Below, piece after piece: positions 1 to 5,074 of a stretch of 5,140 nucleotides of DNA (positions are counted from its first letter, which is position 1; the number at the start of each line of letters is the position of its first letter). The notes beneath the pieces are model-generated. The model ran no database searches. It was not told where the DNA came from and saw nothing but the letters and a program-made list of their open reading frames with translations. The stretch lies in the NCBI GenBank assembly GCA_027623815.1, contig JAQBUV010000128.1, positions 1 to 5,140 of the forward strand, read 5' to 3'. Origin of the DNA: Casp-Chloro-G3 sp002816715. GTDB taxonomy: Bacteria > Chloroflexota > Dehalococcoidia > Lucifugimonadales > UBA3495. A program made the position numbers and the translations under genes.

Positions 1-111
1 CAGAAAATCGCTCCTCTGAACCCATCACTCGTATCTGTACAAGAGGGCCGTGACGGGGTGAATACCGACGTTAACCCCATAATTAAAATTGCTGGAATCA
101 CCCTCTTAATG

Positions 112-141
112 TTGACAATCAGTTACTCTCTGACCGATAAT
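112..141 (+). promoter_or_regulatory. sigma70-type promoter for the DUF1800-DUF1501 operon
   Basis: A perfect -35 box TTGACA lies at 112-117 and a near-consensus -10 box GATAAT at 136-141, with an 18-bp spacer. Transcription would start near 148 and leave a leader of about 60 nt before the ATG at 207. The surrounding DNA is AT-rich, as expected for a promoter. No clear operator dyad overlaps it. Assignment rests on box match and position only. Confidence 0.65.
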
Positions 142-194
142 CATTTTTAACTTGGGATAGGTACGCTCGAAACGCATAAGAAGATAATATTTAT

Positions 195-201
195 GGAGGA
201 G
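195..201 (+). promoter_or_regulatory. ribosome binding site of the DUF1800 gene
   Basis: GGAGGAG at 195-201 is a strong Shine-Dalgarno match 5 nt before the ATG at 207 and fixes that start. An out-of-frame ATG at 193 overlaps this site; it has no ribosome binding site of its own and stops after 10 codons. Confidence 0.8.
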
Positions 202-206
202 ACGCT

Positions 207-1610
207 ATGGCTAACCAGGAAATAGCCTTGATGGCCCACCTGATGCGCCGCGCTGGTTTTGGCGCGACTCGGGAGGAGCTAGAACAACGGGTCGCCAAGG
301 GGTATGAAGCCACCGTTGAGGAACTGCTCAATCCGGAAAGCCAGCCCGCTTTAGATAGATACGAACTGGTCCGATACCACCCCTGGACCTGGAAGCCCGG
401 CACTCTCCCCGGCATGGGCGCCACCGAGTGGCTCTGGCATATGGTCAACACCCAGCGGCCCTTGGAAGAAAAAATGTCCCTCTTCTGGCACCAGGTATTC
501 GCGACCGGCGTTTCCAAAGTCGACCACTATGACGAGATCGTCAGAATGGTCGCCCTGTTCCGCGAAAAGGGCATGGGCAGCTACAAAGAGTTGATCACAG
601 AACTGGCTCACAACCCGGCCATGATCTACTGGCTGGACAACTGCGAAAACCACGCCGACGCCGTTAACGAGAACTGGGGGCGTGAGCTTCTGGAGTTGTT
701 CAGCATGGGCGTTGGCAACTACACGGAAGTTGATGTTCGGGAAGCGTCCCGGGCATTTACGGGCTGGACCATTGAGCCGAAGCTGCCCCGTGGCCCCATT
801 GGCCGCCACGACTGGAACTTCAAGTACCGCCCGGATGACCACGACGACACCGAAAAGACCTTCTTGGGCGAGACTGGCAACCTCAACGGCGAAGATATCA
901 TCGATATTGTATGCCAGCACCCGGCCACCGCCACCTTCATCGCCCGTCACCTGTACAATTTCTTCGTCGCCGACGAAGCGCAGGTTCCGGCCTGGGCCGT
1001 GACCCCACCCCGTGACCAGGCCGCCATTGACGCGCTGGCCGACGCTTACGTTGAATCTGACTACAACATCAAGGCAATGTTGAAAGTGCTGTTTAACTCC
1101 GACTTTTTCAAGAATGCCCGCTTCGCCCGGTTGAAGAACCCGGCTGAAGTTGTGGTGGGCACTATGAAACTGGTGGGCGGCTACGGCTTCCCAGCTCCCG
1201 GCATCGGCGAGCTTTCCCGTCAAGCCCAGTACATGGGTCAAGACCTGCTCAACCCGCCCAGCGTGGAAGGCTGGCACACTGGCGTTGAGTGGATCAACAG
1301 CGGCTCCCTGATGCGCCGGATCAACTTCACCGCCGATCTGGTGGGCGATGTTGAAAAGCCTGGAATCCAGTCTATAATCAACCGCCTCCAGGCCCAGGGC
1401 GACCTGAACACCGAGGGGTTCGTTGACACCTGTTTGGACTTGATGGGGCCACTGGAAGTTGACCAGGAGACCCGCCAGGAACTGATCGACCACGCCAGCA
1501 TCGGCGGCAATCTGAACTGGGGCACCGAACAGCAGACCGCTGCGTCCAATGACCGTGTCTCGGAAATGCTGCAGTTGATCGTCTCCCTGCGAGACTATCA
1601 GTACGCTTAA
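207..1610 (+). CDS. DUF1800 domain-containing protein
   Basis: This 467-residue protein matches the DUF1800 family over its whole length. Visible family motifs, in order, are HLMRRAGFGAT (11-21), EKMSLFWHQVFAT (88-100), NPAMIYWLDN (136-145), NENWGRELLELFSMG (154-168), YTEVDVREASRAFTGW (172-187), an HD...KTFLG segment (near 212-221), HPATATFIARHLYNFFV (238-254), LLNPPSVEGW (347-356) and a C-terminal LRDYQYA like the family's usual 'peYQ' tail. The biochemical function of DUF1800 is not established. Genes for it very often sit beside DUF1501 genes, as here, so the two products probably act together. Many family members are exported, but this one begins MANQEIALMAHL and goes straight into the first domain motif, with no signal peptide, so it is probably cytoplasmic. 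The start is fixed by GGAGGAG 5 nt upstream and the promoter at 112-141. Family assignment is firm; role is unknown. Confidence 0.93.
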   Translation: MANQEIALMAHLMRRAGFGATREELEQRVAKGYEATVEELLNPESQPALDRYELVRYHPWTWKPGTLPGMGATEWLWHMVNTQRPLEEKMSLFWHQVFATGVSKVDHYDEIVRMVALFREKGMGSYKELITELAHNPAMIYWLDNCENHADAVNENWGRELLELFSMGVGNYTEVDVREASRAFTGWTIEPKLPRGPIGRHDWNFKYRPDDHDDTEKTFLGETGNLNGEDIIDIVCQHPATATFIARHLYNFFVADEAQVPAWAVTPPRDQAAIDALADAYVESDYNIKAMLKVLFNSDFFKNARFARLKNPAEVVVGTMKLVGGYGFPAPGIGELSRQAQYMGQDLLNPPSVEGWHTGVEWINSGSLMRRINFTADLVGDVEKPGIQSIINRLQAQGDLNTEGFVDTCLDLMGPLEVDQETRQELIDHASIGGNLNWGTEQQTAASNDRVSEMLQLIVSLRDYQYA

Positions 1611-1626
1611 ATTTCACTAGGAATGT

Positions 1627-1708
1627 GACCCCTTCCCCCTCGATGGGGGAAGGCTGGGATGGGGGTGATACCCCTCACCTCAGTCCTCTCCCACAAGGGG
1701 TGAGGAAG
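1627..1708. repeat. dispersed palindromic intergenic repeat
   Basis: The segment begins with a perfect 9-bp inverted repeat, CCTTCCCCC (1631-1639) and GGGGGAAGG (1645-1653), around a 5-nt loop. A second pair follows: CCTCACC (1673-1679) and GGTGAGG (1699-1705), then a T5 run at 1709-1713. Its C/G-run composition is unlike the flanking genes. Translated, it gives low-complexity peptide of the 'SPSMGEGW...LSPLPQG' kind, which I recognise as typical of dispersed intergenic repeats that are often wrongly annotated as protein in environmental bacterial genomes. The second hairpin plus T-run could attenuate transcription between the two operon genes. Copy number cannot be seen from one window. Confidence 0.6.
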
Positions 1709-1758
1709 TTTTTCTCAGGATTGGCAGAGAAGGTGACAACAACTAAATGCCATTCCAA

Positions 1759-1783
1759 GAAACAAGGCTCGAAACAAGGCTCG
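1759..1783. repeat. perfect 12-bp tandem duplication before the DUF1501 ribosome binding site
   Basis: GAAACAAGGCTC occurs twice head to tail (1759-1770 and 1771-1782), and the next base G continues the period. It ends at the first G of the Shine-Dalgarno GGAGGAG. It looks like a replication-slippage duplication in the leader of the DUF1501 gene. Because 12 is a multiple of three it would not break the upstream open frame. No function is evident. Confidence 0.75.
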
Positions 1784-1789
1784 GAGGAG
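1783..1789 (+). promoter_or_regulatory. ribosome binding site that sets the DUF1501 start
   Basis: GGAGGAG at 1783-1789 stands 9 nt before the ATG at 1799. This decides between that start and the in-frame ATG at 1625, which has no comparable purine-rich site before it and would translate the intergenic repeat. The match to the site in front of the DUF1800 gene supports the choice. Confidence 0.8.
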
Positions 1790-1798
1790 AAAAATAGA

Positions 1799-2926
1799 AT
1801 GACCGCAACGAAGAAAGATCCGGTAGTGGTAGTGTTGCAGATGAGTGGCGGCAACGACTATTTGAACACCGTCATACCCCACAGCGACCCCCGCTATATG
1901 GACAACCGGCCTGCCGTTGGCGTCCAAAGCGACCGCATAATCAAACTCAACGACAAGATAGGCTTTCATCCTGAGATGGGGCCAATGAAGAACCTATACG
2001 AGCAGGGCAACGTAGCCATCATCCACGGCGTTGGCTACCACAACGCGCCCCGCTCCCACTTCCGCTCAATGGACATCTGGCACACCTGTGAGCCGGACAA
2101 GCTAGGCACCGAGGGGTGGCTGGGTCGTACTGCCCGTGAACTTGACCCAAATAAAGAAAACGTGGTCACCGCCGTCAGCTTCGGCCCCAGTTTGCCCCGG
2201 GCTCTGGTCCTGCCGGGTGTCCCAGTAGCTTGTGTGGATGACCTGGAAAACTTCGGCATGCTCACTGGAATCACCGAAGAGCAGCAGAGGAACAAGATCA
2301 TTGACCGGTTCAGCCGTCTGTATTCGCCCACCATCGGCACTGGGTTCGTGATGGACTATCTGGGTCAGACCGGCCTGGACGGCCTGGCCGCCGCCGATAT
2401 CCTGAAGGTAGCGCCGCAGCAGTACTCTTCCAACGTTGAGTACCCCGACACTACGCTGGCCAAGAAACTGAAGGGCATCGCCCAGATACACACCGCCAAT
2501 CTGGGCACCCGCATCTTCTACTGTGACCACGGCAGCTTCGACAGCCACTCCAACCAGGTTGGCATGCACGATAAGCTGTGGAAGGACGTTTCCCAAGGTG
2601 TGGAAGCCTTCTTCGACGATCTGAAAGAGCACGGCGCTGGCGACAACGTCATCATGCTGATGTTCTCCGAGTTCGGTCGCCGAGTTCACGACAACGGCTC
2701 CGGCACTGACCACGGTGCCGCTGGTGTATCGTTCATGGTCGGCCAGAACATCAAGGGCGGCGAGTACGGCGAGTACCCGTCGACCGCTCCCGAGAATCTG
2801 GAGCAGGGTGACCTGGTTCCAAGCACCGACTTCCGGAGCATTTACTCCACCATCCTGGAAAACTGGATAGGTCTGGATGCCAACCCGCTAGTGGGCGGCA
2901 CCTTTGAGAAGCTGGCGTTCGTCTAA
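1799..2926 (+). CDS. DUF1501 domain-containing protein (alkaline phosphatase/sulfatase-like clan)
   Basis: From the ATG at 1799 the product has 375 residues. Family motifs are QMSGGNDYLNTVIP (14-27), SHFRSMDIWHT (86-96), GWLGR (106-110), DHGSFDSHSNQ (243-253, where most members read GGFDTH), MFSEFGRRVHDNG (288-300), TDHGAAG (303-309) and TDFRSIYSTILENWIG (343-358). D20, D248, H250, E291, D304 and H305 fall where conserved polar, possibly metal-binding residues lie in the family; this is inferred from motif position. DUF1501 is grouped with the alkaline phosphatase-like fold, but no substrate is known. Members often carry a Tat signal; this one starts MTATKKDPVVVVLQ directly at the first beta strand, so it is probably cytoplasmic. 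The frame is open back to 1625, but residues there encode the intergenic repeat and the ribosome binding site supports 1799. It lies 188 bp after the DUF1800 gene, probably in one operon. Confidence 0.92.
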   Translation: MTATKKDPVVVVLQMSGGNDYLNTVIPHSDPRYMDNRPAVGVQSDRIIKLNDKIGFHPEMGPMKNLYEQGNVAIIHGVGYHNAPRSHFRSMDIWHTCEPDKLGTEGWLGRTARELDPNKENVVTAVSFGPSLPRALVLPGVPVACVDDLENFGMLTGITEEQQRNKIIDRFSRLYSPTIGTGFVMDYLGQTGLDGLAAADILKVAPQQYSSNVEYPDTTLAKKLKGIAQIHTANLGTRIFYCDHGSFDSHSNQVGMHDKLWKDVSQGVEAFFDDLKEHGAGDNVIMLMFSEFGRRVHDNGSGTDHGAAGVSFMVGQNIKGGEYGEYPSTAPENLEQGDLVPSTDFRSIYSTILENWIGLDANPLVGGTFEKLAFV

Positions 2927-2954
2927 ATCAGGTTTAGTCTCTCTCAAGACACAA

Positions 2955-2994
2955 TAAGGAGGGCCAGTGGTCAACAGTCCGCTGGCCCTCCTTA
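2955..2994 (+). terminator. strong hairpin ending the DUF1800-DUF1501 operon
   Basis: TAAGGAGGGCCAG (2955-2967) and CTGGCCCTCCTTA (2982-2994) are perfect reverse complements over 13 bp. A T-G wobble and two further G-C pairs extend the stem to 16 bp around an 8-nt loop. It begins 29 bp after the stop codon at 2926. No real T-run follows on either strand (TTAT on both), so it may work as an imperfect or bidirectional terminator or as an RNA 3'-end stabiliser. Confidence 0.65.
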
Positions 2995-3058
2995 TCAGAA
3001 TCCACAACTAAAACCCAGCATTGCCGCATTAAGGGCAGGTTAGGGTGGGGAAATAAAA

Positions 3059-4123
3059 ATGCTTACACAAGTAGCAGCCGGCAGAACCTACGACTATAGC
3101 CACTCAGTTGGGCGCGGCGCGCAGTCCGGCATGGGGTTTAACCAACCGGTATCCGTGGCCCTGGGTAAAGAAGACCGAATGTACGTGGTCAACCGGGGCA
3201 GCGAGAGCATCAGCAACGTTGCCTGGAACCGCACCGGGATTGGAGCGCGCGTCAGCCGCATCACCGTTGGGCCGACGCCTGGCGACGAAGATTTCCTGGG
3301 CGAGTTCAGCAAATACGGCAGCAACGACGGCGAGTTCATCTGGGGTTCCGGCGTCGCGGTGGACAGTCAGGAGAACGTCTACATCTCCGACGAATGGCTG
3401 AACCAGATTTCCGTGTTCGACAAAGACGGGAAGTTCCAGAAGAAGTGGAGCGCGCTGGGCAATGACGATGGCCAGCCGCACGGTGTGTCCAACATCGCCA
3501 TCAATTCCCAGGACATTGTCTACTTGACCGATGGTCGCAGCCATGAGGTGCGCAAGTTCACCACCGACGGCCAGTTCCTGGCTAGCTGGGGCAGTTTGGG
3601 CACAGAGAACGGCCAGTTCAACGCTCCCTGGGGCATCACCATTGACCGCGAAGGTTGCGTGTACGTCGCCGACCACCGCAACGACCGGGTGCAGAAGTTC
3701 ACCGCCGACGGGCAGTGGCTGGCCCAGTTTGGCCAGTCTGGCACTGGTCGCGGCTGTCTCCAGAGTCCCACCGGCGTGGCAGTTGACCCGGAAGGGGACG
3801 TTTACGTTTGCGACTGGAGCGACAACGGCATGCAACCCGGCCAGGTGCATGTCTACGATAAAAACGGCAAGTTCATCATCAGCCTCTCTGGCGACGCTCA
3901 GCAGTTATCCAAGTGGGCACAGATGACCGTGGACGCCAACGCCGACTACATGAAGCGTCGTCGGGAAGTCGCAACCACCGAGCCGGAGTGGCGGTTCGCG
4001 GTGCCAACCGGTCTGGCTTACGACGCCGAAAATAGCCGTCTCATCGTGGTCGACAACCAGCGGAGCCGCTTGCAGATATACAAGAAGCTCCAACAGTACA
4101 TGGTTCCGCAGATGAACCTTTAA
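3059..4123 (+). CDS. NHL-repeat six-bladed beta-propeller protein
   Basis: The 354-residue product is almost entirely NHL repeats. Six blades are readable, each with a 'P-G-[IV]-A-[VI]-D ... VYV-D ... [IV]-F-DG' pattern: near 28-76, 91-130, 138-177, 185-224, 232-277 and 313-343. Good examples are APWGITIDREGCVYVADHR (189-207) and SPTGVAVDPEGDVYVCDW (236-253). A charged, probably helical insert (about 284-311) separates blades 5 and 6. NHL propellers are binding or scaffold modules, and some are enzymes such as lyases; no catalytic motif or extra domain lets me choose. There is no signal peptide or membrane segment. The start has a modest site, GGTGGGG at 3044-3050, 8 nt upstream; the later in-frame Met codons (residues 25 and 41) would cut into blade 1. 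The hairpin at 2955-2994 separates it from the DUF1501 gene. No clear promoter is visible in 2995-3058, so read-through is possible. Confidence 0.9.
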   Translation: MLTQVAAGRTYDYSHSVGRGAQSGMGFNQPVSVALGKEDRMYVVNRGSESISNVAWNRTGIGARVSRITVGPTPGDEDFLGEFSKYGSNDGEFIWGSGVAVDSQENVYISDEWLNQISVFDKDGKFQKKWSALGNDDGQPHGVSNIAINSQDIVYLTDGRSHEVRKFTTDGQFLASWGSLGTENGQFNAPWGITIDREGCVYVADHRNDRVQKFTADGQWLAQFGQSGTGRGCLQSPTGVAVDPEGDVYVCDWSDNGMQPGQVHVYDKNGKFIISLSGDAQQLSKWAQMTVDANADYMKRRREVATTEPEWRFAVPTGLAYDAENSRLIVVDNQRSRLQIYKKLQQYMVPQMNL

Positions 4124-4140
4124 TCCAATAAGCAGTAAGT

Positions 4141-4227
4141 AACAATCAGCCTTCATCGCTCGGACCGCGTTAAGATTCTCGGGTTGAGATTTTATTGATG
4201 CGACCCGCAGCATGGAGGCTGATTGTT
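4141..4227. repeat. 87-nt long imperfect hairpin overlapping the next gene's ribosome binding site
   Basis: AACAATCAGCCTTCAT (4141-4156) pairs with ATGGAGGCTGATTGTT (4212-4227) over 16 positions with one T-G wobble. Pairing continues inward: 4158-4160 with 4209-4211, 4161-4163 with 4205-4207, 4166-4173 with 4195-4202 (two wobbles) and 4177-4180 with 4186-4189 around a GGGTT loop. The GGAGG at 4214-4218, the only Shine-Dalgarno candidate for the ATG at 4231, lies inside the 3' arm. The element starts 18 bp after the NHL gene. It could be an RNA structure masking translation, a weak terminator, or a MITE/REP-like palindrome. No target duplication is apparent. Confidence 0.7.
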
Positions 4228-4230
4228 TGA

Positions 4231-4572
4231 ATGGAACAGAGTACGATTATGGACTCGGCGCAGGAGCAACAATACCTTCAGTTGGCTTTGAACCGTTCGG
4301 ATATTCTATGCTCCGAGGCACCGACAGAAATTCTGCAAGCTTGCTCCGACGACGTTGAGCCGACGCCTTTCTTGGAGGAGTTCTTCGGTACGGGGTACAG
4401 CAACTGGGTGTATCAGAAGTACGGTCGGCGATTGCCTCAAGAGCGGATCAACAACGCCATCATTGTCTTGTGGAACCGGGCCTGCCGGTTGCACACCAAC
4501 ATCCTGACCGGCGTCGAATCCCCAGACCAAGACAAGCCTTTCTTCTCCGACGAGGGCCTGTACGAGGCTTAA
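4231..4572 (+). CDS. hypothetical protein, 113 residues
   Basis: I do not recognise this protein. It is acidic and soluble-looking, without signal peptide, membrane segment, repeat or obvious catalytic motif. An N-terminal part rich in Gln/Glu and probably helical (about 1-40) is followed by an aromatic stretch, PFLEEFFGTGYSNWVYQKYG (46-65), a helix with WNRACRLH (81-88) and a short acidic tail. Three cysteines (27, 38, 85) do not form a CxxC pair. Base composition and codon choice resemble the neighbours, which supports it being real. The start at 4231 has GGAGG 12 nt upstream, rather far, and this site is buried in the 4141-4227 hairpin. A second in-frame ATG at 4249 (residue 7) has only a weak purine stretch before it. 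It ends 83 bp before the tRNA gene. The gene may be transcribed alone or by read-through from the NHL gene. Confidence 0.7.
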   Translation: MEQSTIMDSAQEQQYLQLALNRSDILCSEAPTEILQACSDDVEPTPFLEEFFGTGYSNWVYQKYGRRLPQERINNAIIVLWNRACRLHTNILTGVESPDQDKPFFSDEGLYEA

Positions 4573-4604
4573 CCACACCCGAATTGGCCCCCCGCCCTAG
4601 AAGG

Positions 4605-4620
4605 GCTGACCCCAGTCAGC
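4605..4620 (+). terminator. small hairpin after the hypothetical gene, possible terminator
   Basis: GCTGAC (4605-4610) and GTCAGC (4615-4620) form a perfect 6-bp stem with a CCCA loop, followed by TATAATTT. It overlaps an alternative stem, GCCCT (4594-4598) with AGGGC (4602-4606), so only one can form at a time. It could end the transcript of the 113-residue gene. The downstream T content is poor, so the call is weak. Confidence 0.35.
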
Positions 4621-4626
4621 TATAAT
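4621..4626 (+). promoter_or_regulatory. -10 box of a likely tRNA-Ser promoter
   Basis: A perfect TATAAT at 4621-4626 would start transcription near 4633, about 23 nt before the mature tRNA 5' end at 4656. No convincing -35 box stands at the expected distance (around 4598), where the sequence is TAGAAG, and no extended -10 TG is present. The small hairpin at 4605-4620 fills the spacer. Confidence 0.4.
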
Positions 4627-4655
4627 TTAGCAACGGTTGGCTGTGACCCAATTTT

Positions 4656-4743
4656 GGAGGGATGGCAGAGCGGACGAATGCGCCGGTCTTGAAAACCGGT
4701 ATGCCGCAAGGTATCGTGGGTTCGAATCCCACTCCCTCCGCCA
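4656..4743 (+). tRNA. tRNA-Ser (anticodon UGA)
   Basis: A complete class II tRNA folds here. The acceptor stem is GGAGGGA (4656-4662) with TCCCTCC (4733-4739), followed by discriminator G (4740) and an encoded CCA (4741-4743). The anticodon stem is CCGGT (4683-4687) with ACCGG (4695-4699); its loop CTTGAAA gives anticodon TGA at 4690-4692, which reads UCN serine codons. The long variable arm, ATGCC-GCAA-GGTAT (4701-4714), is the serine hallmark. The T arm is GTGGG-TTCGAAT-CCCAC (4716-4732). A T5 run at 4745-4749 follows directly and may help end transcription. Confidence 0.97.
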
Positions 4744-4764
4744 CTTTTTGAGCACAAACTGAAG

Positions 4765-4899
4765 ATGATCGTCCGTTATGTCCACGGATATTTTTACTGG
4801 CGTTTAAATCATGCTGAAGTGGCTATGCCAGACAAAGAGAAGGCTCGATGCTGCTGGTGCGAACATCTGGAAAGTTGGCAGAGTCTGGCCGGGGTCTAG
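4765..4899 (+). CDS. doubtful small ORF, 44 residues with a CCWC motif
   Basis: The frame ATG 4765 to TAG 4897-4899 would encode 44 residues, starting MIVRYVHGYFYWRLNHAEV and containing RCCWCEHLESW at 28-38. The cysteine cluster and aromatic-rich start are unlike random low-complexity sequence. However, only GAAG directly abuts the ATG, so no normal Shine-Dalgarno exists, and no promoter is visible after the tRNA. It may be chance, or the remnant of a larger gene. I do not recognise a family. Confidence 0.2.
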   Translation: MIVRYVHGYFYWRLNHAEVAMPDKEKARCCWCEHLESWQSLAGV

Positions 4900-4950
4900 A
4901 GCTGGCATGGAAATTAGCAACGATTAACCGGGCAATTGGTAGCTAAATAA

Positions 4951-4980
4951 ACGAGGTAGCGCGATCAAGCGATACCTCGT
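4951..4980 (-). terminator. hairpin, possible minus-strand terminator
   Basis: ACGAGGTA (4951-4958) and TACCTCGT (4973-4980) are a perfect 8-bp inverted repeat. CGC (4960-4962) and GCG (4969-4971) extend the stem past one G-A mismatch, leaving a 6-nt loop. Read on the minus strand it is followed by TTTATTTAG, moderately T-rich; on the plus strand it is followed by ATCTGTT, which is not terminator-like. If real it would end a transcript entering from the right side of the window. Confidence 0.45.
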
Positions 4981-4983
4981 ATC

Positions 4984-4996
4984 TGTTGGCCCAACA
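4984..4996. promoter_or_regulatory. 13-bp palindrome, possible protein-binding site
   Basis: TGTTGG-C-CCAACA is a perfect dyad with a single central base, 3 bp after the hairpin at 4951-4980. With a 1-nt centre it is a poor RNA hairpin but a plausible operator for a dimeric regulator. No promoter or gene next to it gives it a target, so the call is tentative. Confidence 0.25.
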
Positions 4997-5074
4997 AAAT
5001 ATCCGACCAAGTAATTGACTGTTTGTTTCTCCTGACCGATGGACTACCTCCACTTTGATGCCCTATTGACGGTT

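Noticed and set aside
28..38. CTCGTATCTGT, also found at 4976-4986, considered as a long-range direct repeat such as attachment sites
   Set aside because: An 11-bp match is expected by chance a few times in a 5-kb window, and no integrase or island genes lie between the two copies.
1..150. Frame 1 is open from the window edge to a TAA at 148-150, possibly the end of a protein with a hydrophobic stretch
   Set aside because: Forty-nine open codons in one of six frames are easily due to chance, the region is AT-rich and it overlaps the TTGACA/GATAAT promoter. Sequence to the left would be needed to revive it.
193..225. Ten-codon frame overlapping the DUF1800 start
   Set aside because: Its ATG lies in the ribosome binding site of the main gene, it has no site of its own and it is too short to distinguish from chance.
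351..1493. Long antisense open frame of 380 codons opposite the DUF1800 gene
   Set aside because: The plus-strand frame has a complete set of DUF1800 motifs and a strong ribosome binding site. The antisense product shows no family motif and is a by-product of GC-rich codon use.
1721..1749. TTGGCA (1721-1726) with TAAATG (1744-1749), considered as an internal promoter for the DUF1501 gene
   Set aside because: The -10 match is only three of six, so it does not stand out from background.
2102..2713. Antisense open frame of 203 codons opposite the DUF1501 gene
   Set aside because: It is a shadow of the conserved plus-strand gene with no motif of its own.
3104..3850. Antisense open frame of 248 codons opposite the NHL gene
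   Set aside because: Its apparent internal repetition only mirrors the NHL blades on the plus strand. It has no recognisable family features.
4656..4743. tRNA-Ser 3' end considered as an integration site for a genomic island
   Set aside because: I see no second copy of the tRNA 3' end in the window and no integrase gene.
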